DNA of 64,000 bases from Amycolatopsis australiensis. GTDB lineage: Bacteria; Actinomycetota; Actinomycetes; Mycobacteriales; Pseudonocardiaceae. The notes beneath the pieces are model-generated. The model saw only the letters and a list, made by a program, of their open reading frames with translations. It was not told the DNA's origin and made no database searches. This document shows, piece after piece, positions 25,549 through 35,303 of this stretch. The DNA is taken from assembly GCF_900119165.1 (NCBI RefSeq), contig NZ_FPJG01000006.1:4464001-4528000 (forward strand), given 5' to 3'. How positions within the stretch are numbered: the first letter of the stretch is position 1; each line of letters begins with the position of its first letter. The translations under genes and the position numbers were made by a program.

Positions 25549-26756
25549 CGCCGCCGCGGCGCCTGGTCGTGGTGGGTGCCTCGCTGGCCGGGGTCCGCGC
25601 GGTGCAGGCCGCCCGGGAGGCCGGGTTCACCGGGCACGTCGTCCTGGTCGGCGCGGAGGAGCACCTGCCCTACGACCGGCCACCGCTGTCCAAGTCGTTC
25701 CTCGAAGCCACGGCGGAGCCAGCGGCCCCGGCGTTCCGGTCCGGCGGCTTCCTCCGGCACCAGCTCGGAGTGGACCTGCGGCTCGGTGCCCCCGCGACCG
25801 GGCTGGACACCGTGGCCAGGACCGTCACCGTGGCCGGCGTCCCGCTGGGCTACGACCGGCTCGTCATCGCGACCGGCGCGCAGGCCCGCCGCCTGCCCGG
25901 CGCCGGGCGGCTCGCCGGGGTGCACACGCTGCGGACGCTCGACGACGCCCGCGCCGTCCGCCGGGCCCTGCACGCCGGTGCGCGGACCGTCGTCGTCGGT
26001 GCCGGGTTCATCGGCTCCGAGGTCGCTTCGAGCGCCCGGAAACGCGGCTTGCCGGTCACGGTGGTCGAAGCGGCGCCCACCCCGCTGGCCCGGGCGATCG
26101 GCGAGGTGACGGGCACGGCTCTCGCCGCGTTGCACGCGGCCAACGGCACCGTCCTGCGCTGCGGGGTCACGGTGACCGGGCTGGAGGGCGACGGCCGGGT
26201 CGAGCGGGTGCTGCTCTCCGACGGCACCGTCCTGCCCGCCGACCTGGTGGTGGTCGGCGTCGGCGCGGTGCCGGTCACCGGCTGGCTGGCGGGATCCGGC
26301 CTGGTGGTGCGGGACGGCGTGGTCTGCGACCGGACGCTCGCGACCAGCGCCGCGGGCGTCTACGCGGCCGGAGACGTCGCCCGCTGGTGGAACCCGCTCT
26401 TCGGGCGGTACCTGCGGCTGGAGCACTGGACGAGCGCGGCGGAACAGGGCGTCGTCGCGGCGCGCAACGCCGTGTCCGAAAAGGACGCCGAACCGTACGA
26501 GACCGTCCCGTACTTCTGGTCGGACTGGTACGGCACCCGGATCCAGTTCGTCGGCGTGCCCGAAGGGGACCACGTCGAGTCCTTCGGCGGCGACGACCGG
26601 TTCGTGGCGCTCTACCGCGACGGTGACCGGCTGGCCGGGGCACTGGCCGTCAACCGGCCGTCGCTCACCATGAAGTACCGCGCACTGATCAGAAGGCGGG
26701 CCGGCTGGGCCGAGGCCCTGGAGCTCGCGGCGCGGGGACGCGCCGCCGCCCGCTGA
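25545..26756 (+). CDS. NAD(P)H:ferredoxin reductase (FAD, P450 chain)
   Basis: 403 aa of the putidaredoxin-reductase type: FAD motif [20 protein letters not shown], the YDRPPLSK motif, NAD motif [20 protein letters not shown], the second FAD motif ([13 protein letters not shown]) and the C-terminal domain ([17 protein letters not shown]). GTG overlaps the SDR stop. It passes electrons to the ferredoxin at 16103 for the P450. Confidence 0.93.
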   Translation: MTPPRRLVVVGASLAGVRAVQAAREAGFTGHVVLVGAEEHLPYDRPPLSKSFLEATAEPAAPAFRSGGFLRHQLGVDLRLGAPATGLDTVARTVTVAGVPLGYDRLVIATGAQARRLPGAGRLAGVHTLRTLDDARAVRRALHAGARTVVVGAGFIGSEVASSARKRGLPVTVVEAAPTPLARAIGEVTGTALAALHAANGTVLRCGVTVTGLEGDGRVERVLLSDGTVLPADLVVVGVGAVPVTGWLAGSGLVVRDGVVCDRTLATSAAGVYAAGDVARWWNPLFGRYLRLEHWTSAAEQGVVAARNAVSEKDAEPYETVPYFWSDWYGTRIQFVGVPEGDHVESFGGDDRFVALYRDGDRLAGALAVNRPSLTMKYRALIRRRAGWAEALELAARGRAAAR

Positions 26757-26785
26757 CCCGCCACCGGAGGAGAGAGGAGAGACGC

Positions 26786-28537
26786 GTGCGCAAGGTCCTC
26801 ATCGCCAACCGCGGCGAGATCGCGGTCCGGATCGCGCGAGCCTGCGCGGACAGCGGCCTGGCCAGTGTCGCCGTCTACGCCGAGCCGGACCTGGACGCCC
26901 TGCACGTGCGGATGGCCGACGAGGCGCACGCACTGGGCGGCCGGACGGCGGCCGAGAGCTACCTGGACATCGGCAAGCTGCTGAAGGCCGCGAAGGATTC
27001 CGGCGCGGACGCGGTGCACCCGGGATACGGGTTCCTGTCGGAACAAGCCGGATTCGCGCAGGCGGTGCTCGACGCGGGACTGCTGTGGATCGGGCCGCCG
27101 CCCGCCGCCATCGCCGCGCTGGGCGACAAGGTCCGGGCGCGGCAGGTCGCCGAGCGGGCCGGCGTTCCGCTCGCCGCCGGGACCGCCGGGCCCGTCACCG
27201 ACGCCGCGCAGGTGGCGGCCTTCGCCCGTGAACACGGCCTGCCGGTCGTGATCAAGTCCGCGTCCGGCGGCGGCGGCCGCGGGATCGAGATCGTCCGGAC
27301 CGTCGAGGAGATCCCGGAGCGGTTCGAGTCGGCGGTCCGCGGCGCGGCCGGTGCGTTCGGCCGGGGAGAGTGTTTCGCCGAGCGGTACCTGGAAGGCCGG
27401 CGGCACGTCGAAACCCAGTGCCTGGCCGACACGCACGGCACCGTGGTGGTCGTGTCCACTCGCGACTGTTCGGTCCAGCGCCGGCACCAGAAGCTGGTCG
27501 AGGAGGCGCCGGCGCCGTTCCTCTCCGGTGCCCAGGAGGACCTGCTGCGGTCCGCTTCCCGGGCGATCCTGCGCGCGGCCGGGTACGTCGGCGCGGGCAC
27601 GTGCGAGTTCCTGCTCGGCCCGGACGGGGAGATCTCGTTCCTGGAAGTCAACACGCGGCTGCAGGTCGAGCACCCGGTGACGGAGGAGATCACGGGCATC
27701 GACCTGGTCCGGGAGACGTTCCGGATCGCCGGCGGCGAGCCGCTCGGCTACGACGACCCGCAACCCCGCGGCCACGCCGTCGAATTCCGGATCACCGCCG
27801 AGGACGCGGGCCGGGACTTCCTGCCCGCGGCGGGCGTGCTGACCGGCTGGCGCCCGCCGTCGGGACCCGGCGTGCGGCTCGACACCGGCTTCGGCCTGGG
27901 CGACACCGTTCCCCGGGAGTTCGATTCGCTGCTCGCCAAGCTCGTCGTCACCGGGGCGACCCGGCGGCAGGCCCTCGAGCGCGCCCGCCGCGCGCTGGCG
28001 GAGTTCCAGGTGGCGGGCCTGCCCACCGTACTGCCCTTCCACCGGGCGCTCGTCGACGATCCCGCGTTCGCCGGCGCACCGCTCGCGGTGCACACCCGCT
28101 GGGTCGAGACCGGCTTCGAACACGGTATCCCGCCGTACGACGGGGAAATCGCGGCGCCGCCTGCCAGCGCGCGGGAGACGATCACCGTCGAGGTCGGCGG
28201 CACGCGCGTGGAGGTGGGGCTGCCCGGCGGGTTCGGCCTGGCCGCCGCACCGGCCGCCGGGCTCGCGCCGGTGCGGAGCGCGGGCACGAGGCGGCCCGCC
28301 CGGCGCACGGGCGCGCCGGGCGGCGACGCGGTGGTCGCGCCGATGCAGGGCACCATCGTCGAGGTCGCGGCCCGCGACGGCGACACCACCGCCCGCGGCG
28401 ACCTCATCGTCGTCCTCGAGGCGATGAAGATGGAACAGCCGCTGACGGCGCACAAGGCGGGCACCGTCACCGGGCTGTCCGGTGTGGTCGGTGAGACCGT
28501 CGCCGCCGGCGCGACGATCTGCGAGATCAGAGACTGA
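26786..28537 (+). CDS. Acyl-CoA carboxylase alpha subunit (biotin carboxylase + biotin carrier)
   Basis: 583 aa. N-terminal biotin carboxylase ([18 protein letters not shown]), ATP-grasp loop ([14 protein letters not shown]), catalytic [15 protein letters not shown], a linker, and the biotinyl domain with the acceptor lysine in [10 protein letters not shown]. Couples bicarbonate and ATP to carboxybiotin for the beta subunit at 11489, so the carboxylase genes bracket the biosynthetic core. GTG 26786 lies behind a purine-rich GGAGGAGAGAGGAG leader. Confidence 0.94.
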   Translation: MRKVLIANRGEIAVRIARACADSGLASVAVYAEPDLDALHVRMADEAHALGGRTAAESYLDIGKLLKAAKDSGADAVHPGYGFLSEQAGFAQAVLDAGLLWIGPPPAAIAALGDKVRARQVAERAGVPLAAGTAGPVTDAAQVAAFAREHGLPVVIKSASGGGGRGIEIVRTVEEIPERFESAVRGAAGAFGRGECFAERYLEGRRHVETQCLADTHGTVVVVSTRDCSVQRRHQKLVEEAPAPFLSGAQEDLLRSASRAILRAAGYVGAGTCEFLLGPDGEISFLEVNTRLQVEHPVTEEITGIDLVRETFRIAGGEPLGYDDPQPRGHAVEFRITAEDAGRDFLPAAGVLTGWRPPSGPGVRLDTGFGLGDTVPREFDSLLAKLVVTGATRRQALERARRALAEFQVAGLPTVLPFHRALVDDPAFAGAPLAVHTRWVETGFEHGIPPYDGEIAAPPASARETITVEVGGTRVEVGLPGGFGLAAAPAAGLAPVRSAGTRRPARRTGAPGGDAVVAPMQGTIVEVAARDGDTTARGDLIVVLEAMKMEQPLTAHKAGTVTGLSGVVGETVAAGATICEIRD

Positions 28538-28611
28538 CGCGGCACTCCAGAACCACGGCACCGGCGACCGGCCGGGCCGAAGTCATGACCGGGAAAGAGA
28601 AACGGGGCGCA

Positions 28612-30519
28612 ATGGCCGACCACGCCGGATATCCGAAGGCGCAGATCACCCGCCGCACGCTGACCACCGGAGCGCTCTTCGGCGCGTTGTCCATCGGCAC
28701 GAACATGTTCCGGGCCGCCGCCGCGAGCCCCGCCGGCCCCGCGCCGGCGGTGCCCGCCGGCGCGGGCGCGCCTGCCGGCCCGGACTGGGGGCTGACGAAG
28801 TTCCTCGACCCGCTCCGGATCCCGCCGGTGATCCGGCCGCGGGAACGGGACCTCGAAGTCCACATGAGACGCACCGAGGTCCGGCTCCACTCGCAGCTCC
28901 CGCCGACGACCGTGTGGGCGTTCGACGGCGAGTTCCCCGGTCCGACCATCGACGTCCGCAGCGGGAAGGAGCTGCGGGTCGAGTGGTTCAACGACATCGA
29001 CGGGCAGCTGCCGCTGGTGGCCGTGCAGGCGCCGGCTCCGGCCAACCCGACGAACACCCCGGGCTACCGGGACGCGGCCGGCGCGCCGCTGCCCGGCCAC
29101 ACCGTCATCGACGGCGTCGCCGAGCTTCCCGCGTGGACGATCACGCACCTGCACGGCGCGCCGAACGACGGTGCGAGCGACGGCTGGCCGCACAACGGCG
29201 TGCTCAAGGGCTCGAGCCAGCTGACCCGGTACCGGAACCGCCAGCCGTCGACCGCGCTCTTCTACCACGACCATTCGATGGCGATCACCCGGTACACCTT
29301 CCACACCGGGCTGACCGGCATGTACCTCGTCCGTGACGACGAGGAGAAGGCGCTCGGCCTGCCCTGCGGCGGCCGGGAGATCCCGCTGCTGCTCTGCGAC
29401 CGCAACCTCGACACCGTTCCCGCCACCGGCGAGCTGACCGGTCAGCTGCTGTTCAAGATCCCGGCCGTGCCGTACGGCGGCGCGCTGGTGCCCGCCGGGT
29501 TCACCGGGCCGTTCAACACGGTGAACGGGACCATCTGGCCCCACCTGGACGTGCAGGCCCAGTGGTACCGCTTCCGGCTGCTCAACGCGAGCAACGGCCG
29601 CATCTACACGCTCAACCTCACCGACGACGCCGGCCGGGTGCACAACGACGCGATCAGCGTGATCGGGACCGACGGCGGCCTGCTCCCGGCGCCGGCGCCG
29701 GTACCCGCCGGCGGCCTGACCATCGCCCCCGCCGAGCGGCTCGACGTGCTCGTCGACTTCGGCAAGCTGAAAGGGACGAACGTCCGGCTGACCGACGCCC
29801 GCACGGCCGCCGGCCCGACCGAACCCGACCTCATGCAGTTCCGGGTGGCGGACCGGCCGGTGCACGACCCGTTCCGGCTGCCGGCCCGGCTTTCGCCGTC
29901 CTACGTGCGCCTGGAGCACGGCACCACCGTGCCGGAGGACCACGACCACGTGTGGGTCGGGCTGGTGATGAGCAAGAAGGGCCACCCGGAGATGTGGGAG
30001 CTCGAAGAGGTCGACGCGGACCCGGGCGGCCCTGGCGTCATCCAGCTCGTCGATCCGGGCACCGGCGCCACCCGGACCTTCCGCCGGCGGGACAGCCTGT
30101 TCGACGACACGGTCGGCATCTACATCGACCACGGCCGCTGGGCCGTGTGGAACTTCATCCACGTCGGCCCGCTGGGGCCGGTGCACCCGATGCACGTCCA
30201 CCTGGCGCGGTTCCAGGCGTTGTTCCGGCGGAACTTCACCACGACCTGGGACCTGCCGACCGAGCGGACGACGAAACCGATCTCGGGGATCACCGACGAC
30301 CCGCTGGCCAAGCATGAGGAGGGCTGGAAGGACACCTTCCTCGTCAACCGCGGCCAGTGGGTCGCGGTCGCCGGCAAGTTCGAGGGCGGCACCGGCGAGT
30401 TCGTCTACCACTGCCACGTCGGGGACCACGAGGACGACGGCATGATGCGGCCGTTCGTCGTCCATCCGCCCGAAGTCGCGAAGTTCCACGAGCACCACGG
30501 CCACGGAATGGGGATGTGA
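28612..30519 (+). CDS. Tat-exported multicopper oxidase (phenoxazinone synthase/CotA-like)
   Basis: 635 aa. A twin-arginine signal (ITRRTLTTGALFGALSIG) is followed by three cupredoxin domains. All copper motifs are present: THLHG (about residue 177), YHDH (about 218), HPMHVH (about 524) and YHCHVGDHEDDGMM (about 600, with the axial Met), so a complete T1 site and trinuclear centre are predicted. It oxidises phenolics by one-electron steps with O2, typically giving coupling or quinone formation, here possibly outside the membrane. The start could be 28612 or 28585. Confidence 0.92.
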   Translation: MADHAGYPKAQITRRTLTTGALFGALSIGTNMFRAAAASPAGPAPAVPAGAGAPAGPDWGLTKFLDPLRIPPVIRPRERDLEVHMRRTEVRLHSQLPPTTVWAFDGEFPGPTIDVRSGKELRVEWFNDIDGQLPLVAVQAPAPANPTNTPGYRDAAGAPLPGHTVIDGVAELPAWTITHLHGAPNDGASDGWPHNGVLKGSSQLTRYRNRQPSTALFYHDHSMAITRYTFHTGLTGMYLVRDDEEKALGLPCGGREIPLLLCDRNLDTVPATGELTGQLLFKIPAVPYGGALVPAGFTGPFNTVNGTIWPHLDVQAQWYRFRLLNASNGRIYTLNLTDDAGRVHNDAISVIGTDGGLLPAPAPVPAGGLTIAPAERLDVLVDFGKLKGTNVRLTDARTAAGPTEPDLMQFRVADRPVHDPFRLPARLSPSYVRLEHGTTVPEDHDHVWVGLVMSKKGHPEMWELEEVDADPGGPGVIQLVDPGTGATRTFRRRDSLFDDTVGIYIDHGRWAVWNFIHVGPLGPVHPMHVHLARFQALFRRNFTTTWDLPTERTTKPISGITDDPLAKHEEGWKDTFLVNRGQWVAVAGKFEGGTGEFVYHCHVGDHEDDGMMRPFVVHPPEVAKFHEHHGHGMGM

Positions 30520-30522
30520 CGC

Positions 30523-30999
30523 GTGAGCGAGCCCGAAGCTGTGAACGACGTTTCCGTCGTCGGCCCGGACGGCGGCGAGCTGATCGTGCTGGGCGCGGCC
30601 CGCATGCGGATCCTGGAGGACGGCGGCACGACCGCGCACCGGCTCGGGGTCGGGGAGATCACGCTCCCGCCGCACGCCTCCGGCCCGCCGCAGCACCGCC
30701 ACGCCGAGCACGACGAAGGCTTCTACGTCGTGTCGGGCACCGCCCGGTTCGTCGTGGGGGACACCAGCCACGACGCGCCGGCGGGCAGCTTCGTGATGGT
30801 GCCGCCCGGTGCCCCGCACACCTTCGCCAACCCCGGCGACGAACCGCTGGTGCTGCTCAACACCTTCACCCCGGACCTCTACGTGCAGTACTTCCGGGAC
30901 CTGCGTGCCGTGATCGAGGCCGGTCGCGAGCTGACGCCGGAGGCCACCGCCGAGGTCATGAGCCGCTACGCCACCGTTCCCGCCACCGACTTCAGCTGA
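30523..30999 (+). CDS. Cupin-domain protein (quercetinase-like)
   Basis: 158 aa single cupin barrel. Motif 1 PPQHRHAEHDEGFYVVSGTA supplies His-His-Glu and motif 2 PPGAPHTFANPGDE supplies the last His, so metal binding is intact. Members include quercetin 2,3-dioxygenases and isomerase/cyclase-like cupins. GTG begins three bases after the multicopper oxidase stop, indicating close functional coupling. Could be a metal-dependent dioxygenase acting on the polyketide. Confidence 0.85.
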   Translation: MSEPEAVNDVSVVGPDGGELIVLGAARMRILEDGGTTAHRLGVGEITLPPHASGPPQHRHAEHDEGFYVVSGTARFVVGDTSHDAPAGSFVMVPPGAPHTFANPGDEPLVLLNTFTPDLYVQYFRDLRAVIEAGRELTPEATAEVMSRYATVPATDFS

Positions 31000-31030
31000 G
31001 CCGGACACCGTTTCGAGAGGACGGAATCGC

Positions 31031-32203
31031 ATGACGAAAGTGGGTTACTCGGACGCGGTCAACGACGCGCTCGAGCGTCTCGACGATCTGGGCTACGAAC
31101 GGGGGATCCAGGGCGACCTGGCCAACCACGGCCCGATGGGGGCCGAGGCGCTGGCCGCCCTCGGCCACGGGGACAAGGTCGCGTCCTGGGTCGAGGTCTA
31201 CCGGACGGCCATGCCGCACCACGACCCGCCGTCGCCCCGCTTCGCGCTCGACGCCGCCGACGAGTCGTCGTGGCGGTCCGCGCTGGGTTCCTTCGACCGG
31301 GCCGGGGACTGGGAACAGCTGATGGCCAGGGAACTGGCGGAAGCCCCGTGGCAGACGGTGCTGGCCCGGTGGTGGCCGCGGCTGCTCCCCGGGATGCTCG
31401 CGGGGTTCACGCACGGGACCATCCGGACCGCGCACGCCGTCCGCAGCCTCGCGGCCGTGCCGGAGCCGAGCCCGCTCCAGCTGACCGAGCTGGCGCGGGC
31501 ACTGGGGTACTGGGCCGCGCGGTTCACCCGGTTACCCGGCAAGCCGCGCCTGGGCGGGCAGCAGGGTGTCACCTCCGCGGTCGCCGCCCTGCCCCGGCTG
31601 CGCGGGGAGGTGCCGGTGACCCCGCCGGTCGCGGCGAAGCGGTTGCAGACGCTCGACACGATGCCGGGCTACCTCGAGGGCCTGGAGGAGCTGGCGCCGG
31701 GCGACGCCCAGTGGCTGCTCAGCGAAATGACTTCGGAGTTCGCCGGGGTGTACGTGGCCCACGACGAGATCTTCGCGGTTCCCATGGTCCACACCGTGAC
31801 GCTGCCGGCGGCCGTCCGGCTGGTCCTGCCGTACCTGCCTGCCGAACAGCACACGGCGTCCGTCGAGGCGGTGTGGCAGGTGCACCTGGCGTTCCTGCTG
31901 GCGTTCACCCGCGACCGCCGCGGCGAGGCGGACATGATCCGGGCGGCGACCGACGCCGATCTGCCGTCGTTCGACGAGCTCAGCGCCCGTTCCGTCGAGC
32001 ACGGCGACGAACACGTCATCAAGTTCACCGAGGCGTGCCTGCGGGAAAACCTGCTCCGTCCCGACCGCCGGTTCGCGGCGGCGGCGTTCGCGGCCCTGCA
32101 GCGGATCGAGTCGAGCCGCGAGGCTCACGCGCAGACGACTCTTTCCACCATGGCGACCAGCAGGTCGGCGACCGCTTCCACCGGCAGCGCCCGGCCCGTG
32201 TAG
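31031..32203 (+). CDS. Questin oxidase-like protein (DUF4243)
   Basis: 390 aa. The opening (GDLANHGPMGAEALAALGHG) and the central segment (LLPGMLAGFTHGTIRTAHAV) are typical of the questin oxidase family, whose fungal members (GedK/AgnL4 type) cleave the quinone ring of anthraquinones in a Baeyer-Villiger-like step without a recognisable flavin site. In a bacterial aromatic PKS cluster this points to anthraquinone or higher-quinone ring opening. The last 26 codons overlap the convergent TetR gene by 79 bp. Confidence 0.82.
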   Translation: MTKVGYSDAVNDALERLDDLGYERGIQGDLANHGPMGAEALAALGHGDKVASWVEVYRTAMPHHDPPSPRFALDAADESSWRSALGSFDRAGDWEQLMARELAEAPWQTVLARWWPRLLPGMLAGFTHGTIRTAHAVRSLAAVPEPSPLQLTELARALGYWAARFTRLPGKPRLGGQQGVTSAVAALPRLRGEVPVTPPVAAKRLQTLDTMPGYLEGLEELAPGDAQWLLSEMTSEFAGVYVAHDEIFAVPMVHTVTLPAAVRLVLPYLPAEQHTASVEAVWQVHLAFLLAFTRDRRGEADMIRAATDADLPSFDELSARSVEHGDEHVIKFTEACLRENLLRPDRRFAAAAFAALQRIESSREAHAQTTLSTMATSRSATASTGSARPV

Positions 32204-32739
32204 AGCTGGTCGAACGTCTCGAAGCCGCAGAGTGTCCACAGGAGATCGGCGGCTTCGTCGACCGTGACGTCCGGGCGCAGCTGGTTCTGCTCGGCCAGGC
32301 GCTGCGCGTGCCAGGCCATGCCCGCCGAGCGGGACTCGGCCATCCGGTGCACGGCTCCGCCGACGGCGTCCGGGTCGAGCTGGGCCATCGAGTAGAGGAC
32401 CCGGAGCACTTCGCGGTGTTCGGCGAAGATCGGCACGGACGCGCGGATGGAGGCGAAAAGGCCGTTGCGGGCGTCGGTTTCGGTCGTGGCGTCCACCGCG
32501 CGGTCGAACCCGCCGCGGCCGCGCAAGTCGTCGCCCAGTGCGTCGAAGAGCCCCGCCCGCGAGCCGAACACCAGGTACACCGTGGATCGCGACACCCCGG
32601 CCATCTTCGCGACCTGCTCGATGCTCACCGGTTCGGTCGGTGCCTGGCACAGCCGTTCGTACACCGCGGCGAGGATGCGCCGCCGGGTTTCCTCGGCGGC
32701 GTCGGCACGCAGACGCTGCTCGTACTTCCGGGTGCTCAT
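32125..32739 (-). CDS. TetR-family regulator
   Basis: 204 aa. HTH in EPVSIEQVAKMAGVSRSTVY, followed by an all-helical ligand domain. ATG 32739. Divergent from the MFS exporter at 33033, the classic repressor/efflux arrangement. The likely operator is the 19-bp tandem repeat at 32782-32819. Ligand is presumably the pathway product or an intermediate. Its 3' end overlaps the questin oxidase-like gene. Confidence 0.9.
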   Translation of the reverse strand: MSTRKYEQRLRADAAEETRRRILAAVYERLCQAPTEPVSIEQVAKMAGVSRSTVYLVFGSRAGLFDALGDDLRGRGGFDRAVDATTETDARNGLFASIRASVPIFAEHREVLRVLYSMAQLDPDAVGGAVHRMAESRSAGMAWHAQRLAEQNQLRPDVTVDEAADLLWTLCGFETFDQLYTGRALPVEAVADLLVAMVERVVCA

Positions 32740-32781
32740 GGCCCCGATCCTAGCTTCGGCTTGACACCGGGACCGGCGGAA

Positions 32782-32819
32782 GACACACTGTCCAGTGAAA
32801 GACACGCTGTCCGATGAAA
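32782..32819. promoter_or_regulatory. Tandem 19-bp repeat, probable TetR operator
   Basis: GACACACTGTCCAGTGAAA (32782-32800) is followed directly by GACACGCTGTCCGATGAAA (32801-32819), 16 of 19 positions identical. Each copy contains GACA-N3-TGTC, and the first also holds the inverted repeat CACTG-TC-CAGTG. A TTGACA at 32761-32766 lies just upstream on the exporter side. The rest of the 293-bp gap shows nothing else. Confidence 0.6.
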
Positions 32820-33032
32820 TTACGCTGACCGCGGCTGGAGGGCCGCCGGGCGTCGACTCCGCCACGAAACCACCCGTTCTCGGCTCCAAGGACGCGTGGC
32901 TCGTGGGTTTCCGGGCCCCAGGTCCGTCGCCCGGGCCGGCCACCGCCGGCCCGCCCTCCACCCGCGGCCGTTCCCCGGCGCCCGCCTTCGCGCACGACGC
33001 CGGTTCACCACTCACCAGGTTGGAGCTTCGGT

Positions 33033-34445
33033 ATGCCACCACCCAATTTCACGCCGGTCGACCGCACGCGCTGGCTCGCGGTGATCGCCATCGGCCTCTC
33101 GATCTACATGGCCACGCTGGACATGACGATCGTCGCGACCGCGCTGCCGACGATCGGGCACAGCCTCGACAGCAGCGCTACCGGCACGCAATGGCTCCTG
33201 GTCGCCTACAACCTGCCGATGATCGGGCTGATGATCCCGCTGGGCCGGTGGGTCGACGTCGTCGGCAAGCGCTCCTCGCTGCTGCTGGCCATCGTCGGGT
33301 TCGCCGTCGCCAGCACCGCCTGCGGGTTCGCGCCGAACCTGGGCGTGCTCATCGCGCTGCGGGTCGTGCAGGGCACGTTCGCGGCGTTGATCGCGGTGCT
33401 CGTGCTCGCCGCCGCCGCGCTGGTGATCGCGCCGAAAGACCGCGGCAAGGCGATGGGCCTGATCGGCGTGATCGGCCCGCTGGGCTCGGTCAGCGGGCCG
33501 GTGTTCGGCAGCCTGATCGTCAGCCAGCTGTCCTGGCCGTGGCTGTTCTTCGTCAACGTGCCGATCAGCGCGATCGCGTTCGGGCTCGTCGCGGCGACGG
33601 TCAGGGACACGGGCAAGCTGCGCGCTCCCGCGCCGGCGTGGCTGGGCGCCGCCGCGATCGTCGCCGGGGCGTTCACCCTGCTGCTGCTGGGAATCGACAG
33701 CCTGACGTCCGGCTCGGCCGTGGCCGGCGTGGTCATGCTCGCCGGCGCCGTGGTGCTCGGCGTGGTCTGGTCCCGCACGTCGGACGCCGCCAACGTCACC
33801 GGGGTGCTGCGCCTGCCGCCGCTGCTGTCCCTGGACACGTCCCTGCTGCTGGTGACGATGACCGGCGGCTCGATGTTCTTCCTGATGCCCTACATCCTCG
33901 AGCAGCACATGGGGCGCACGGCGGGCGAGGTCGGCTCGATCATGTTCGCGATGCCGCTGACGATGGGGGTCGTGTCCTTCATCGGCGGCCAGCTGGCGGA
34001 CAAGTTCGGCGACTGGCGTGCCGGGCTGCTCGGCGCGTGCCTCGCCGTCGTCGGCGTCGCCCTGCTCTTCACCCAAGGCGAGCAGTGGAACACAGCAGGC
34101 ACGATGTGGCGGCTGGCGATCGTGGGTGCCGGGATGGGCCTGTTCGTGGCGCCGAACCAGAGCGCCACCATGAAGTTCGCGCCGCGGGAACGGATGGGCA
34201 CCGCCAGCTCGCTGGCCGGCCTGGCGCGCAACCTCGGCTTCACGTTCGGGCCGGCGTGCGGGGCCGTGGTCGTCGGCGCGGGCCGGAGCGTGAACGCGCT
34301 GCTGGTCGTCCCGCTGGTGGCTTCGGCGGGCGCGGCGCTCGTCACGGTCGTCACGGCGGTCCAGATCCGCCGGCTGAACCGGGCACCGGCCGCCCCCGCG
34401 GGCGCCGTGGCTCCGCAGCCCGAGCCCGTCGGCAACCCCGAGTGA
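33033..34445 (+). CDS. MFS drug exporter, DHA2 family (14 TM)
   Basis: 470 aa with about 14 hydrophobic spans. Motif A region GRWVDVVGKRSSLL, motif C region GVIGPLGSVSGPVFGSLIV, and ATLDMTIVATALPTI in TM1 are characteristic of proton-driven DHA2 multidrug transporters such as ActII-ORF2-like pumps. Probably exports the polyketide and gives self-resistance. ATG 33033 follows GGAG; under TetR control by position. Confidence 0.92.
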   Translation: MPPPNFTPVDRTRWLAVIAIGLSIYMATLDMTIVATALPTIGHSLDSSATGTQWLLVAYNLPMIGLMIPLGRWVDVVGKRSSLLLAIVGFAVASTACGFAPNLGVLIALRVVQGTFAALIAVLVLAAAALVIAPKDRGKAMGLIGVIGPLGSVSGPVFGSLIVSQLSWPWLFFVNVPISAIAFGLVAATVRDTGKLRAPAPAWLGAAAIVAGAFTLLLLGIDSLTSGSAVAGVVMLAGAVVLGVVWSRTSDAANVTGVLRLPPLLSLDTSLLLVTMTGGSMFFLMPYILEQHMGRTAGEVGSIMFAMPLTMGVVSFIGGQLADKFGDWRAGLLGACLAVVGVALLFTQGEQWNTAGTMWRLAIVGAGMGLFVAPNQSATMKFAPRERMGTASSLAGLARNLGFTFGPACGAVVVGAGRSVNALLVVPLVASAGAALVTVVTAVQIRRLNRAPAAPAGAVAPQPEPVGNPE

Positions 34446-34474
34446 CCGCGCCGACCCCGGAGGAGGACCCCTCG

Positions 34475-35218
34475 ATGACGTCCAGCGCCACGACCGGCGG
34501 ACGGCCGGTCCGGGCCGAGCCGAGCCCGAAGCGGGTGCGGGTCTACCTCGGCGGCGAAGTGGTGGCCGACACCATGCGGCCACTGCTGGTCTGGGAGTCC
34601 CGCGGCTACCCGGTGTACTACATCCCCACGGCCGACGTGGACGGCGACCTGCTGATCCCCGACCAGGGCACGGCTCGCTCCGAGCTGCTCGGCGACGCCG
34701 AGCTGTTCTCGGTGAAAGCCGGCGCGGCACTGGCGCCGGGCGCGGCCCGGCACTACGGGCAGAGCCCGCTCGGCGCCTTGCGCGACCACATCCGCTTCGA
34801 GTGGAACGCCATGGACGCGTGGTTCGAGGAGGACGAGGAGATCTTCGTCCACCCGCGCGACCCGCACGCCCGGATCGACGTGCTGCCCAGCTCGCGGCAC
34901 GTGCGCATCGAACTCGGCGGGATCACGGTCGCCGAATCGCGCAGTCCCCGGCTCCTGTTCGAAACCGGCCTGCCGACGCGCTACTACGTGTCCAAACTGG
35001 ACGTCCGGACGGACCTGCTGGTGCCGAGCGGCAAGGTGACCCAGTGCCCGTACAAGGGCATCGCGCAGTACTGGTCGGTCCGGACCGGCGACCGGCTCCA
35101 CGAGGACGTCGTGTGGAGCTACCGCACGACACCGCCGGAGAGCCAGAAGATCGCCGGCCTCCTGGCGTTCTGGAACGCCGACACCTACGTCGACGGCGTG
35201 CTGCAGGACTCGTTCTGA
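34475..35218 (+). CDS. Tandem DUF427 protein
   Basis: 247 aa containing two DUF427 units (about residues 20-110, VRVYLGGEVVADTMRPLLVW; about 135-235, VRIELGGITVAESRSPRLLF, then VTQCPYKGIAQYW). DUF427 is a small beta-barrel fold of uncertain biochemistry. ATG 34475 has AGGAGG eight bases upstream; upstream frame extensions over the MFS gene are ignored. It follows the exporter by 29 bp and closes the cluster before a strong terminator. Confidence 0.85.
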   Translation: MTSSATTGGRPVRAEPSPKRVRVYLGGEVVADTMRPLLVWESRGYPVYYIPTADVDGDLLIPDQGTARSELLGDAELFSVKAGAALAPGAARHYGQSPLGALRDHIRFEWNAMDAWFEEDEEIFVHPRDPHARIDVLPSSRHVRIELGGITVAESRSPRLLFETGLPTRYYVSKLDVRTDLLVPSGKVTQCPYKGIAQYWSVRTGDRLHEDVVWSYRTTPPESQKIAGLLAFWNADTYVDGVLQDSF

Positions 35219-35245
35219 TGCCATCGGCACTCCGCTGAACCCCCC

Positions 35246-35281
35246 GCCCGGCTTGCGCTTTTCGCGCAAGCCGGGCTTTTT
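35246..35281 (+). terminator. Intrinsic terminator ending the polyketide cluster
   Basis: GCCCGGCTTGCGC (35246-35258) and GCGCAAGCCGGGC (35264-35276) form a perfect 13-bp stem with a 5-nt loop, followed by TTTTT. It lies between the DUF427 gene and the convergent esterase. Confidence 0.92.
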
Positions 35282-35303
35282 CCGGTTTCCGGCCGTCCGC
35301 GGG

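Noticed and set aside
27748..31032. 1094-codon open frame on the minus strand
   Set aside because: It lies opposite well-supported carboxylase, oxidase and cupin genes. High GC creates long antisense frames; its composition is Arg/His/Val-rich with no domain.
32795..34474. N-terminal extension of the DUF427 frame
   Set aside because: It overlaps the whole MFS gene in another frame. The DUF427 gene has its own ATG and AGGAGG at 34461-34475.
11489..35218. Assignment as an anthracycline (daunorubicin-like) cluster
   Set aside because: The starter pair and didomain cyclase are Dps-like, but there are no deoxysugar, glycosyltransferase, methyltransferase or SnoaL-type cyclase genes.
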